64,000 bases of DNA, from the NCBI RefSeq assembly GCF_039536325.1, contig NZ_BAAAYO010000002.1, positions 496,001-560,000 on the forward strand, read 5' to 3'. Below are positions 51,833-60,501 of this stretch, piece by piece (the stretch's first letter is position 1; each line of letters begins with the position of its first letter). Below the pieces are notes generated by a model that was not told the DNA's origin, did not search any database, and saw only the letters and a program-made list of their open reading frames with translations. The translations under genes were made by a program, and so were the position numbers. The DNA is from Paenibacillus_AB hodogayensis (GTDB lineage Bacteria; Bacillota; Bacilli; Paenibacillales; NBRC-103111).

Positions 51833-51844
51833 CAGCCCTGTTCC

Positions 51845-53083
51845 TTATACTTGCTTGCTCTTCACGTCTTCCAGACGAATGACCCGCGTATGCTGCGTAT
51901 GACTCCACTGCTTGTTGTTTTGCGTGAAGAACGCGTATAGCGTAATCGGCCACCAAGAAGCGAGGTAGACCGGGTACAGGATCAAGGATGCGTACATTTT
52001 CCACGACTTGACTTTCTCGAAAGCCATTGCGAGCGGGAAGCCCAGATAGACGAGCGCGGTGACGACAATCATCAGCCACGTCGGCAAGTAATCGTACAGC
52101 GACGTAAAATGGCGGGTGCCCGGCAAAGCGACGTCCACCCACAGGATGGCGCTGAATACGAATCCGAGCAGCACGTTATAAACGTTAAACGTATAAATGG
52201 CGGTATCGATCTTCGCCCAGCTGCGCTCTTTGATGCCCTGCCACAGCAACGGGAAGAAGTAACGGCGCGCGACGTCGAAATGCCCTTGCATCCAGCGCAG
52301 TCTTTGTCTCGCCGAAGCTTTGAACGTCAGCGGCTTCTCGTCGTAGACCTTGGCCTCGTAGCTCATCGTCGGATTGATGCCGCGCTTGACGCAGCGGACC
52401 GTAAACTCCAGATCCTCGACGAGGCTCGTAGCGCCCCAGCCCATTTCCTTCAGAAGAGCGGATTCGAAACACATGCCCGTGCCGCCCAGGAAGTTCGCCA
52501 GCTTCAGATTCGTGCGGGGCAGCTGCCACAACCGGTTACAGAACCAGTACGTGATGGCGTAAGCGGCGGTAATCCACGAATCGCCCGGGTTTTTCGTATC
52601 CAGGTAAGCCTGGATGACGCGCGAGCCGGAGCACAGCTCGTTGTTCATATGCTGCAGGAAATCGGCATTGACCAGATTGTCGGCATCGAGGATGACGACG
52701 CCGTCGTACGATTTCGGCATTTTCCATAATTCCTTGAGCATCCATTCGATGGCGTACCCTTTGCCGCGCAGGCTCGGGTTGTTGCGTACACAGGCGTAAA
52801 CGCCCATTTGCTTGGAAATCTCGGCAGTACGGTCGGAGCAGTTGTCGCAAATGACGAATACGTCGTACAGCTCTTTCGGGTAATCCAACTGCTTCAGATT
52901 ATCGATCAGCGCCCCGACGACTTTCTCCTCGTTGTGAGCGGCTATGAGGACCGCAAACCTTTTCTGGGCGTTGAAGTGCGAGGTGCGTTTTTTCCGATAA
53001 AACCCGAAGAACGAGAAAAACAAAGCGTATCCTCCGAGAATGGCCAGAAGCACCTGCACGGTGAGAATGACGATGTCCAGCAT
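51845..53083 (-). CDS. membrane glycosyltransferase family 2
   Basis: 412 residues. One helix at about 5-28, then the GT-A domain: VLIAAHNEEKVVGALIDNL, ICDNCSDRTAEI, the metal site LDADN (133-137), the acceptor-base motif LVEDLEFT and QRLRWMQGH, which is the QxxRW motif of processive synthases. Three or four helices close the protein. It resembles cellulose/hyaluronan/poly-GlcNAc synthase-like enzymes and so probably makes or extends a surface glycan or glycolipid. No PilZ domain is present. A triple WalR-type site lies about 300 bases upstream. Confidence 0.87.
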   Translation of the reverse strand: MLDIVILTVQVLLAILGGYALFFSFFGFYRKKRTSHFNAQKRFAVLIAAHNEEKVVGALIDNLKQLDYPKELYDVFVICDNCSDRTAEISKQMGVYACVRNNPSLRGKGYAIEWMLKELWKMPKSYDGVVILDADNLVNADFLQHMNNELCSGSRVIQAYLDTKNPGDSWITAAYAITYWFCNRLWQLPRTNLKLANFLGGTGMCFESALLKEMGWGATSLVEDLEFTVRCVKRGINPTMSYEAKVYDEKPLTFKASARQRLRWMQGHFDVARRYFFPLLWQGIKERSWAKIDTAIYTFNVYNVLLGFVFSAILWVDVALPGTRHFTSLYDYLPTWLMIVVTALVYLGFPLAMAFEKVKSWKMYASLILYPVYLASWWPITLYAFFTQNNKQWSHTQHTRVIRLEDVKSKQV

Positions 53084-53790
53084 GTTGATGTGGGACCCCC
53101 TTACTTCCGAATGTTCTCTCTACCTGCGCTCATAATTCGATCGATTCATTTCCGTCATTGTGTACCGGCCTTTTAACGTACACGGGTCGTTTGTTGAATT
53201 TGACGTAGCCGAATATGATTTTCCTCTTTTTGTTTGGTTTTGTCAAAATCGCTATAGGTCTTGATTCTGTCGGTTTGATGAAGAAAACGGTATTCCGGCG
53301 ATTGGGAAACGCAGGCTCGCGCGTTCCAGCAGATTCCTTCTTATTCTCGTCAAATTACGCTCATTTTACTACTTCGTTACAGAAATATTACAGAAATATT
53401 ACAAAAATATTTTTTTCGCGTATGCCGCCGCCCCCATTATTATACTTGGCAGCCCGCCCCCAAACAACCTTGTACAGGTCCTATTTTTGTTCATACAGTT
53501 CGGACGGATTCGACTTTTTCCTACGGATGACGCGGTTTTCTGCCCCGTGGAAGCCGCTTGCAGCCTCTCCTCCGACCGCGACCCTCGCCTATAGCCGGCT
53601 TCAATAGCTAAGACGCTTTTGGATGCCAAATGGTTGCATCCGCCTTCATTTTAATGCGCCAAGACACAAATCACGGCCCGTTTTCCGCAGCATCGATTTG
53701 ATGCCGGCTTAACACTCCGGAAACATTTGCGGCTTACAATGGGAGCGTAAGAACGCTCTAAACCGCATGAGAAACGGGAGGGGTCGGAAA
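53084..53790. other. long gene-free interval between divergent envelope genes
   Basis: About 700 bases with no convincing gene. A 130-codon frame at 53215-53607 (+) has no ribosome site and a Pro/Ser/Tyr-rich, non-globular translation, so I reject it. The interval is AT-rich around 53340-53420 and there holds a three-unit direct repeat (53376-53403). It must contain the promoters of the leftward GT2 gene and the rightward PAP2 gene. Confidence 0.5.
53376..53403 (-). promoter_or_regulatory. triple WalR-type direct repeat
   Basis: On the minus strand TGTAAT-N5-TGTAAT-N5-TGTAAC, an exact 11-base periodicity. Each adjacent pair fits the WalR (YycF) consensus TGTWAH-N5-TGTWAH. WalR controls wall metabolism genes; the flanking genes (GT2, PAP2 phosphatase) are envelope genes. 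On the plus strand the units resemble PhoP boxes less well. Confidence 0.6.
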
Positions 53791-54318
53791 ATGGGCCGAA
53801 TGGCGCGATGGCTGCTGCAGACGGAACATCGGCTTTTTTATGTCTTTAACCACAAAATGAAGCATTCAATCTTCGATACGATATTTTCTTGGATCACTCA
53901 TATGGGCGGCGCGACGTTCACGATTACGGCCGCCATTCTGATCGGCCTGTCCGGCGGCGATACATGGAGCTCGGCGGGATGGCAAAGCCTGGCCGCGCTG
54001 GCGTTCAGCCACATTCCAGTGGCCGTCATGAAGCGCGCTTACCCGCGAAGACGCCCGTACCTCGTCTTACCCGAAGCACATACCTGCACCAAGCCGCTGA
54101 AAGACCATTCCTTTCCGTCCGGACACTCCACCGCGATTTTTTCCGTCGTCACCCCGCTGATCGCCGCCGTTCCGGGATGCGGACTCTTCCTGCTCCCGTT
54201 GGCCGGTCTGGTCAGCCTTTCGCGGATTTATCTCGGCCTGCATTATCCGTCGGATTGCGCGGCCGGCATCACGCTCGGCACGTGCGCGGGTCTCGGGGTG
54301 GTTGCAATGTTCGCTTGA
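53791..54318 (+). CDS. PAP2-family membrane phosphatase
   Basis: 175 residues with about five helices. The three phosphatase motifs are present: KRAYPRRRPY (KxxxxxxRP), the central PSGH (FPSGHSTAIFSV) and SRIYLGLHYPSDCAAG (SRxxxxxHxxxD). Proteins of this size act on undecaprenyl or phosphatidyl-phosphate lipids at the outer face. ATG 53791 has GGGAGGGG seven bases upstream; the frame open from 53767 lacks this. It lies 49 bases before the glycolipid-synthase-like gene, so the two may be co-transcribed. Confidence 0.9.
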   Translation: MGRMARWLLQTEHRLFYVFNHKMKHSIFDTIFSWITHMGGATFTITAAILIGLSGGDTWSSAGWQSLAALAFSHIPVAVMKRAYPRRRPYLVLPEAHTCTKPLKDHSFPSGHSTAIFSVVTPLIAAVPGCGLFLLPLAGLVSLSRIYLGLHYPSDCAAGITLGTCAGLGVVAMFA

Positions 54319-54329
54319 AATCGATTATT

Positions 54330-54363
54330 GTTAGGATATTCTAACAACCTTTATTGTTAAAGG
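54330..54363 (+). promoter_or_regulatory. two small hairpins, the second covering a ribosome site
   Basis: GTTAG-N6-CTAAC (54330-54345) is followed by CCTTTA-ttgt-TAAAGG (54348-54363). The right arm of the second contains AAAGG, the likely ribosome site for the GTG at 54368, so translation of the downstream gene could be restrained. Confidence 0.45.
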
Positions 54364-54367
54364 TCAG

Positions 54368-55492
54368 GTGACGATCTTGCGAAAGAAACGGATCTTGCTG
54401 CTTTCCGAAGGATTCGGGGCCGGACACACCCAGGCGGCGCACGCCTTGTCCGTCGGACTCCGCCAGCTCTCCCCGGATTTGCAGACGCGCGTACTGGAGC
54501 TGGGAGCTTTCCTGCACCCTACGCTTGCGCGCCTGGCCGCTTCGGCATACCGGAAAACGATCATATCCCAACCGAAGCTGTATGGCTTCGTCTACCGCAA
54601 GCAATACAAAAAATCGTTGAACCGGCTTGCCCGGCTGGCCTTGCATCGCCTCTTCTACGGACAGACGATGGAAGTGATCAAGCAATTGAAGCCCGATACG
54701 ATTGTCTGCACCCATCCGTTCCCAAGCGCCGTCGTCGCACGTTTGAAGCGCGCCGGACTGTCGGTGCCGCTGTGCACCGTCATAACCGACTACGATGCGC
54801 ATGGAACCTGGATCAATCCGGAAGTGAACAAGTACCTCGTCTCCACCGAGGAAGTGAAACGGAAGCTGCTGCTGCGCGGCGTTCCTGAATCCCGCATCGA
54901 GGTGACCGGCATTCCGGTCCACCCGAACTTCTGGCAGCATCACAACAAGGAGGAGCTGCGGCTCCGCTTCGGTCTGAAGCCGCTGCCGACCGTGTTGGTC
55001 ATGGGCGGCGGATGGGGCCTGCTGCAGCACGAAGAGCTGCTCCAGCATATGCTCGGCTGGCGCGACCGCGTGCAATTTCTGCTGTGCATGGGCAACAATG
55101 AGAAGGCGCTTGCCCGGCTCGCGGAAGATCCCCAGTTCGACCATCCGAACGTCAAATTGCTCGGATTTACGCGAGAAATCGACAAGCTGATGGAAGTATC
55201 CGATCTGCTGATTACGAAGCCCGGCGGCATGACGTGTACGGAAGGGCTGGCCAAAGGCTTGCCGATGCTGTTCTACAGCCCGATTCCCGGCCAAGAGGAA
55301 GAAAACTGCCACTACTTCACGGAAATGGGCTTCGGCGAGCAGATCAAATCGTTCTCGACCGTGGATTACTGGTTCGGGAAGCTGACCGGCTCGGCCCCGA
55401 TTGCGGAACGGCAGAGCTCCTTTATCCCCGATCCGCCTCCGGCTTACAACCCGATTACTTGCCATCAGGCTATCATGCAAATGCTGTCGTAA
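54368..55492 (+). CDS. MGDG-synthase-like glycosyltransferase (UgtP-related)
   Basis: 374 residues of the GT28/MurG-like fold. The N-terminal MGDG-synthase motif is LLLSEGFGAGHTQAAHAL, and the C-terminal donor site shows VMGGGWGLLQHEELL, LGFTREIDKLMEVSDLLITKPGGMTCTEGLAKGLP and PGQEEENCHYF. Relatives transfer glucose or galactose to diacylglycerol to make membrane glycolipids and lipoteichoic acid anchors. The start is GTG at 54368, with a weak AAAGG site inside a hairpin. It is downstream of the PAP2 gene and ends at a clear terminator. Confidence 0.9.
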   Translation: MTILRKKRILLLSEGFGAGHTQAAHALSVGLRQLSPDLQTRVLELGAFLHPTLARLAASAYRKTIISQPKLYGFVYRKQYKKSLNRLARLALHRLFYGQTMEVIKQLKPDTIVCTHPFPSAVVARLKRAGLSVPLCTVITDYDAHGTWINPEVNKYLVSTEEVKRKLLLRGVPESRIEVTGIPVHPNFWQHHNKEELRLRFGLKPLPTVLVMGGGWGLLQHEELLQHMLGWRDRVQFLLCMGNNEKALARLAEDPQFDHPNVKLLGFTREIDKLMEVSDLLITKPGGMTCTEGLAKGLPMLFYSPIPGQEEENCHYFTEMGFGEQIKSFSTVDYWFGKLTGSAPIAERQSSFIPDPPPAYNPITCHQAIMQMLS

Positions 55493-55545
55493 TGCTGCGG
55501 CTCCTCGCCCGCATTCGGCGGCGTTGAAGACAAATGCGAAATAAG

Positions 55546-55594
55546 AACGGAGCTGTCCCGAACCGACTCGGGCACTGCTCCGTTTTCCTATTTT
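55546..55594 (+). terminator. terminator
   Basis: AACGGAGC/GCTCCGTT arms with an inner GTCCCGA/TCGGGCAC-like stem, followed by TTCCTATTTT, 54 bases past the stop at 55492. Confidence 0.8.
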
Positions 55595-55738
55595 GGCCGG
55601 AAGCACGATCGCAGCGCTGCGAAATTTGCAGTATCCGCAGGCTTGCCCGCTATGGTATTCTTGGCTTGCCGCAAGATCGAACGTGACCTATGCCTTGCGG
55701 CAACAGAACTGACGCGCGAATCGGGAGTGGACTCGACT

Positions 55739-56482
55739 ATGGAATTAAACTGGACGCAACTCATCCTCGCCCTGCTGGCCGCCGTGATGACCGGCTTTTC
55801 CAAGACCGGCGTACCGGGAGCGGGTATATTCGGCGTTGCCGTCATGGCCTCGATCTTTCCGGCCAAGCAATCGGTCGGCATGCTGCTGCCGATGCTGATC
55901 ACCGCGGACATCGTGGCCGTCTCGTATTACCGCAAAGCCGTCGTTTGGAAGCATCTGATCGTGCTCATTCCTTGGGTACTCGGGGGAATCGTCCTAGGCT
56001 TCTTCGTTATGGAGCATATCGGAGACGGCTCGCTTTCTGTCATGCTGGGCGTGCTGATCTTGTCCCTGCTTGCCCTTCATCTCGGGAAAGACCGGCTGGA
56101 GCGCAAGCTCAACTTCCCGTTTACGCAAACCGTCTATTTTCAGGCGTCCATGGGCGTTCTGGCCGGCTTTACGACGATGGTCGGCAATGTGGCCGGAGCG
56201 ATCATGACGCTCTATTTGCTGTCCAGAGGGCTGCAGAAAAAAGAATTTATCGGCACGGGGGCCTGGTTCTTTCTGGCCGTCAACCTGATCAAAGTACCGT
56301 TCAACGCCTACCTGGGCTTGATTACGGCGGACACCCTCGTCTTCGCCGCCTGGATGGCCGTTCCGATTCTGCTCGGCGCCTGGGCCGGTATCCGCATCGT
56401 CCCGAAAATACCGCAGGCGGCGTTCCAAGCCGCCATTCTGATCCTGACCGCCCTCGGAGCGGTCCGGCTGCTCTTCGTCTAG
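55739..56482 (+). CDS. TauE/SafE-family membrane transporter
   Basis: 247 residues with eight predicted helices and the two-fold repeat typical of the family (ALLAAVMTGFSKTGVPGAGIFGV in the first half, GVLAGFTTMVGNVAGAIMTLYLL in the second). TauE/SafE proteins export sulfite, sulfoacetate or other organosulfur anions, but many have no known substrate. I start at ATG 55739 (GGGAGTGG upstream); the 32 extra codons from 55643 are hydrophilic and unlike the family. Confidence 0.87.
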   Translation: MELNWTQLILALLAAVMTGFSKTGVPGAGIFGVAVMASIFPAKQSVGMLLPMLITADIVAVSYYRKAVVWKHLIVLIPWVLGGIVLGFFVMEHIGDGSLSVMLGVLILSLLALHLGKDRLERKLNFPFTQTVYFQASMGVLAGFTTMVGNVAGAIMTLYLLSRGLQKKEFIGTGAWFFLAVNLIKVPFNAYLGLITADTLVFAAWMAVPILLGAWAGIRIVPKIPQAAFQAAILILTALGAVRLLFV

Positions 56483-56564
56483 GGCTGGTCCATTTCTGCG
56501 CAAAAAGCCCCGTACGAGGGACGACGGCGATTCCGTCTCCCTCATGCTGGGCTTGTTCATTTAT

Positions 56565-57308
56565 TCAAGAGCCGACCGTTTGTGCGGTATCCGGACTTGC
56601 TGCCGTTTCCTTGCGCATCCGTTCGCGGTCCGCCGCCAGGGCGTCCGGGCCGATGACCGCTTCCAACCGGTAGATGGGCATCTGCTGCTCGTAAAACTTG
56701 CTTTCGTATTCGGTCATGACATTGTCCGCAGCGGGTCCGTCCTTATGCAGATCCAAGGAAATATGCCGCAGCCGGATGTTCAAATCCGCGAACGAATTGA
56801 GCGAAAACTCGAACAAGGAACGGGAATCGGTCTTGAAATGGATCTCGCCGAGCCGGTCCAGCACGTGCATGTATTGCTCGATGAAGCCGGCATGGGTCAG
56901 CCTGCGGCGGGCGTGTTTCTTCTTCGGCCACGGATCGCTGAAATTCAGGTAGATGCGGCGAAGCTCGCCCTCGGCGAATACGTCCCCGATATGCTCGATA
57001 TTAAACAGCGCCAGCGCCAGATTGTCCGGAGCGCTTCCGTCCTCGCGGGCCGCGGCGATTCTCGCCTTCTCGCTCGCCCGGCGGATCAGCTCGTCGTACA
57101 TGTCCACGCCGATGAAGTTGTATTCGGGGTGCAGCACGCTCATCCCGCTTATAAATTTCCCTTTGCCCATGCCGAGCTCGACATGAATCGGCTTGTCGTT
57201 GCCGAACCATTCGGCCCAACGGCCTTTCCATTCCGCCGGATTCATGACGACCAGATCTTCCTGCTTCTCGATCGTCTCGCGTATCCCTTTCCTGCCTCGC
57301 AAACGCAT
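56565..57308 (-). CDS. trmB: tRNA (guanine-N7-)-methyltransferase
   Basis: 247 residues. This enzyme methylates G46 in the variable loop of many tRNAs with S-adenosylmethionine. Motifs: VELGMGKGKFI (SAM site), FIGVDMYDELI, YLNFSDPWPKKKHARRRLTH (the family signature) and FKTDSRSLFEFSL. ATG 57308 has GGAGG nine bases upstream; ATG 57314 is only three bases away from it. The C-terminal tail beyond residue 220 is hydrophilic. Confidence 0.96.
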   Translation of the reverse strand: MRLRGRKGIRETIEKQEDLVVMNPAEWKGRWAEWFGNDKPIHVELGMGKGKFISGMSVLHPEYNFIGVDMYDELIRRASEKARIAAAREDGSAPDNLALALFNIEHIGDVFAEGELRRIYLNFSDPWPKKKHARRRLTHAGFIEQYMHVLDRLGEIHFKTDSRSLFEFSLNSFADLNIRLRHISLDLHKDGPAADNVMTEYESKFYEQQMPIYRLEAVIGPDALAADRERMRKETAASPDTAQTVGS

Positions 57309-57392
57309 TCGCATTATCCTCCACTGATGAATTGCCTGTACGACTTCTCATCTTAGACGATTTTCCGGCAAAAGAAAAGCGCCGGTTCGCGC

Positions 57393-57447
57393 AAAAAAAG
57401 AGCGCCTCCTCCCGCATCGAAACGATACCGCGGGTAGACGGCGCTCT
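57393..57447 (-). terminator. terminator of the small gene at 57471
   Basis: AGAGCGCC/GGCGCTCT outer arms and CCCGC/GCGGG inner arms, followed by TTTTTTT on the minus strand, 24 bases past the stop. Confidence 0.88.
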
Positions 57448-57470
57448 CTTCCATGTCCCTGCTGCGGGAC

Positions 57471-57677
57471 TTATAAATCAAGCGAATGGTAATGCAGGTG
57501 GTCGCTTTGCGGAATCATTTTGCGTTCCAGTACCTTTTGCACTTTCTTCTTCGCGCTTAAAGCAACCTTGCTCTCCGGACGGAAACGCATTCCGCCGCTG
57601 AGCGCCATCGCTTCTTTCACCGTCAGCTCAACCATTACCGTATCGTTGCCGTTTGGAATCTCAAACGTCGTGTTCAT
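57471..57677 (-). CDS. small hypothetical protein
   Basis: 68 residues, soluble. It begins MNTTFEIPNGNDTVMVEL and ends with a basic segment and a His-rich tail (DHLHYHSLDL). I recognise no family. The gene looks real: GAGGTGAGG precedes the ATG, a TTGCAA-17-TATATT promoter lies at 57780-57808, and a strong terminator follows. The longer frame to 57947 crosses that promoter and is rejected. Confidence 0.75.
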   Translation of the reverse strand: MNTTFEIPNGNDTVMVELTVKEAMALSGGMRFRPESKVALSAKKKVQKVLERKMIPQSDHLHYHSLDL

Positions 57678-57779
57678 GGACCTCACCTCGATAAAGGATT
57701 TTGTACCAGTATGCCCTGAATCAACGAATTGCAGAAGAAGCTGCGAGAAATTGCGACTTGTAAAGGTTTTCTTGGTTTT

Positions 57780-57808
57780 AATATAACACATCATGTAAGG
57801 TATTGCAA
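57780..57808 (-). promoter_or_regulatory. sigma-A-type promoter
   Basis: TTGCAA and TATATT on the minus strand, 17 bases apart, about 103 bases before the small gene. The rest of the gap 57678-58035 holds no gene; apart from this promoter I see only the ribosome site of the next gene. Confidence 0.65.
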
Positions 57809-58035
57809 GCGGAAAAACCGCGCCGCTGCGCCTTTTTTTCGGGTTTGGACTTCCTCGAATCGCGTCGAAACCTGGCCCTGATTTTAGTTGCGTTTCCCCC
57901 TTCTCCAAAGCCCCGTTTCCGGCCTTTTCGAAACCTTTGGCCGTCAAAATCGTATTAACTTAAGACCGGCACGGCCTGTCCGTTCAGGGATATTCGTGTC
58001 GGAAAACCGGTTTTACGGATAGGAGAGTAGTGCAC

Positions 58036-59337
58036 ATGAAAAAATCTTTACCTGTCGCTTCTGCCGCTTTGCTGGCTTTGGCGCTGACCGCCACAAGCGT
58101 CTCTGCTGCGGATGCTGCGAAGGACACGCCTGTCACTCGCGGACAATTTATGAAACAGGTCGCCGACTATTTGCAATTATCGCCTCAATCCAAAGACGCC
58201 GCCCTGCCGAGCGATGTCGGAGCCCAATCGGAATATGCCGCGCCCGTGCGCGCCTTGATCGAAAGACATATTATTGACGGTTATCCCGACGGTACGTTCC
58301 GTCCGGATCAGCCGATCACGCAGTTGGAAGCCGGCTACATACTGGCCCGATTCCTCGGGCTCGACGACAACAACGCCCTGACACAGCTGGAATCCAAATT
58401 CGGCATTCGCTTCGCCGACGCGACGCTCGTCCTGCCGGACGCGGCGCAGCAAGCGATCCGCACCTCGCTGCAGAACGACGCCAAAGTGCTCGAATGGCTG
58501 AAGCAGTCTTCCTTGAAGCAAGCCGGATTGAAAACGTACAAGGTCGACATGGAGCAGGTCATGAACATGCGGCTGAAAGACGGCGCAGCCGAGGCGGCGG
58601 GACTCGGAGCGGACGGTCTGCGGACGTCGGCCAAAAGCTCCATCGCCTTCGATATGGAGAAAGGGATGCATATGATCACCCACATGACCAATCCCGTTCC
58701 CGGCGCATCGGATACGCTCGAGATGGAGCAGTACATCGTGCCCGAGGGCAGCTTCATGAAAATGCCCGGCATCACCGCCTCGGGCGGCTGGGTGAATATG
58801 TCGAAGCAAATGCCGTTTAGCTTCGAGCAGCTGATGCAATTGCAGAAGGATAGCGCTTCGATGAACCAGGCTTTGCTGCAAAACACGTTCTTCTACCGCG
58901 ATCTCGGAACCGAGCAGGTTGACGGCAAGACGCTGCGGAAAATTGCCGTGAACGGGAAAATACACGACTTCAAGCAAATCATGACTTCCCTCGGCTCGTC
59001 CTTGAACGACGCAAGCTTTTCGCAAATGCTGGAGTCGGGCGCCGAAGAGCTGAAAAACATGTCGCTTTCGATGAACGGCACGCTGTGGCTGGACGACGCG
59101 ACCCAGCTTACGACTAAGACCGAGCTTTCGATGAACGTCGCCTATGGTGCTACGGAAGCGATGCCGCTCGAAGGCATGGATATGACTGTTTCGGCGACGT
59201 ACTCGGATTACGACAAGCCGGTACAGGTCGTGCTGCCGGAAGAAGCCAAAAAGGCTCCGGAACTTGCCGATACGCTTCCGATCGCTCCGGACGCCCCCAA
59301 CGGCCCGGATGCCGCTGTCGCCCCGGCAACCAAGTAA
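58036..59337 (+). CDS. secreted SLH-like protein with DUF6612-type domain
   Basis: 433 residues. Signal peptide to about residue 25 (ATSVSAADA). Residues 30-110 look like S-layer homology units (TRGQFMKQVADYL, then VRALIERHIIDGYPDGTFRPDQPITQLEAGYILARFLG), which bind wall polymers. The remainder (about 160-410) resembles LolA-fold DUF6612 lipoprotein-type domains (YKVDMEQVMNMRL, MEQYIVPEGSFMKMPG, LSMNGTLWLDDATQL). An Ala/Pro/Asp tail ends the protein. ATG 58036 is eight bases after AGGAGAG. The function is unknown, but the location is probably the wall surface. Confidence 0.8.
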   Translation: MKKSLPVASAALLALALTATSVSAADAAKDTPVTRGQFMKQVADYLQLSPQSKDAALPSDVGAQSEYAAPVRALIERHIIDGYPDGTFRPDQPITQLEAGYILARFLGLDDNNALTQLESKFGIRFADATLVLPDAAQQAIRTSLQNDAKVLEWLKQSSLKQAGLKTYKVDMEQVMNMRLKDGAAEAAGLGADGLRTSAKSSIAFDMEKGMHMITHMTNPVPGASDTLEMEQYIVPEGSFMKMPGITASGGWVNMSKQMPFSFEQLMQLQKDSASMNQALLQNTFFYRDLGTEQVDGKTLRKIAVNGKIHDFKQIMTSLGSSLNDASFSQMLESGAEELKNMSLSMNGTLWLDDATQLTTKTELSMNVAYGATEAMPLEGMDMTVSATYSDYDKPVQVVLPEEAKKAPELADTLPIAPDAPNGPDAAVAPATK

Positions 59338-59350
59338 TCGCATCGAACGC

Positions 59351-59392
59351 AAGCCCTTTTCGGCGCTTTGAAGGCCGGGGAGGGCTTTTTAA
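59351..59392 (+). terminator. terminator
   Basis: AAGCCCT/AGGGCTT arms with an internal CGGC/GCCG step, then TTT, 14 bases past the stop at 59337. Confidence 0.75.
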
Positions 59393-59473
59393 GTTGCCCG
59401 CTACTCTGGTACAATAGAGGAATCGAACGGGAACGATCCCGCTCTCTCATATGCAAAGGAGCTAGACAGGACG

Positions 59474-60439
59474 ATGAGCGTACTTCCTTCCGCCGTCACG
59501 CCCCGTCTCTGGGGAGACAAGCGGTTTCATACGTGGAATACCGAAATGCGCGAGCAATTCGGCACTAAAGTGTTCAAGGTCATGCTGGATGCCGGGTTTA
59601 CGTGCCCGAACCGGGACGGGCGGATCGCCACGGGCGGCTGTACGTTTTGCAGCGCCAGAGGGTCCGGCGATTTTGCCGGCAGCCGCCGCGACGACCTGGT
59701 CACCCAATTTAACAAAATCCGCGACCTGCAGCACAAAAAATGGCCGGAAGCTCAGTACATCGGCTACTTTCAGGCGTACACGAACACCTATGCGCCCGTG
59801 GATGAGCTGCGCGAATATTACGAAGTCATTTTGCAGCAGCCGGGCGTCGTCGGCCTGTCGATTGCGACGCGCCCGGACTGCCTGCCCGACGATGTAGTTG
59901 ATTACTTGGCCGAGCTGAACGAACGTACTTACTTGTGGGTGGAGATGGGCTTGCAGACGGTGCACGAGACCACGTCCGTGCTCATTAACCGCGCTCACGA
60001 CACGCGCTGCTACGAGGAAGCGGTCGAGAAGCTGCGGAGGCGCGGAATCCGCGTGTGCGCGCATATCATCTACGGCTTGCCGGGCGAGACGCATGACATG
60101 ATGCTCGATACCGCCCGGGCTGTGGCTCGTATGGACGTGCAGGGCATCAAGGTGCATCTGCTTCACCTGATGCGCAAGACGCCGATGGTCAAGCAGTACG
60201 AGGCGGGGCTCGTCCGCTTTCTCGAGAAGGACGAATATGTCAAGCTGGTGGTCGATACGTTGGAGCTGCTGCCGCCGGATATGATCGTGCACCGCCTCAC
60301 CGGCGACGCTCCGCGCGACCTGCTAATCGGGCCGATGTGGAGCTTGAAGAAATGGGAAGTGCTGAACGCGATCGATGCCGAGCTTGTCTCCAGAAGCACT
60401 TGGCAAGGCAAGCAATGGACCGGCGCCGACGTTAAGTAA
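59474..60439 (+). CDS. mnmL: radical SAM protein of the YtqA/MnmL family
   Basis: 321 residues (TIGR01212-like). The iron-sulfur motif is CPNRDGRIATGGCTFCS, a CxnCxxC pattern with the longer first gap of this family. Conserved steps include YFQAYTNTYAP, GLSIATRPDCLPDDV, WVEMGLQTVHE and GLPGETHDMM. B. subtilis YtqA has recently been tied to the mnm5s2U34 tRNA modification (MnmL), usually next to ytqB/mnmM. Here the mnmM homologue is 2.6 kb downstream, with two foreign-looking genes between. It ends at a bidirectional terminator. Confidence 0.88.
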   Translation: MSVLPSAVTPRLWGDKRFHTWNTEMREQFGTKVFKVMLDAGFTCPNRDGRIATGGCTFCSARGSGDFAGSRRDDLVTQFNKIRDLQHKKWPEAQYIGYFQAYTNTYAPVDELREYYEVILQQPGVVGLSIATRPDCLPDDVVDYLAELNERTYLWVEMGLQTVHETTSVLINRAHDTRCYEEAVEKLRRRGIRVCAHIIYGLPGETHDMMLDTARAVARMDVQGIKVHLLHLMRKTPMVKQYEAGLVRFLEKDEYVKLVVDTLELLPPDMIVHRLTGDAPRDLLIGPMWSLKKWEVLNAIDAELVSRSTWQGKQWTGADVK

Positions 60440-60450
60440 ACGGGTACGAC

Positions 60451-60495
60451 AAAAACCTCTTTTTTCCGGCAACCGTCGGGAGAAGGAGGTTTTTT
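60451..60495 (+). terminator. bidirectional terminator between convergent genes
   Basis: AAAAACCTC/GAGGTTTTT arms with T-runs on both sides, located between mnmL (+) and the AraC gene (-). Confidence 0.8.
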
Positions 60496-60501
60496 GACCT
60501 G

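Noticed and set aside
53215..53607. Possible 130-residue protein on the plus strand
   Set aside because: No ribosome site, composition unlike a folded protein, and it runs through the AT-rich WalR-type repeat.
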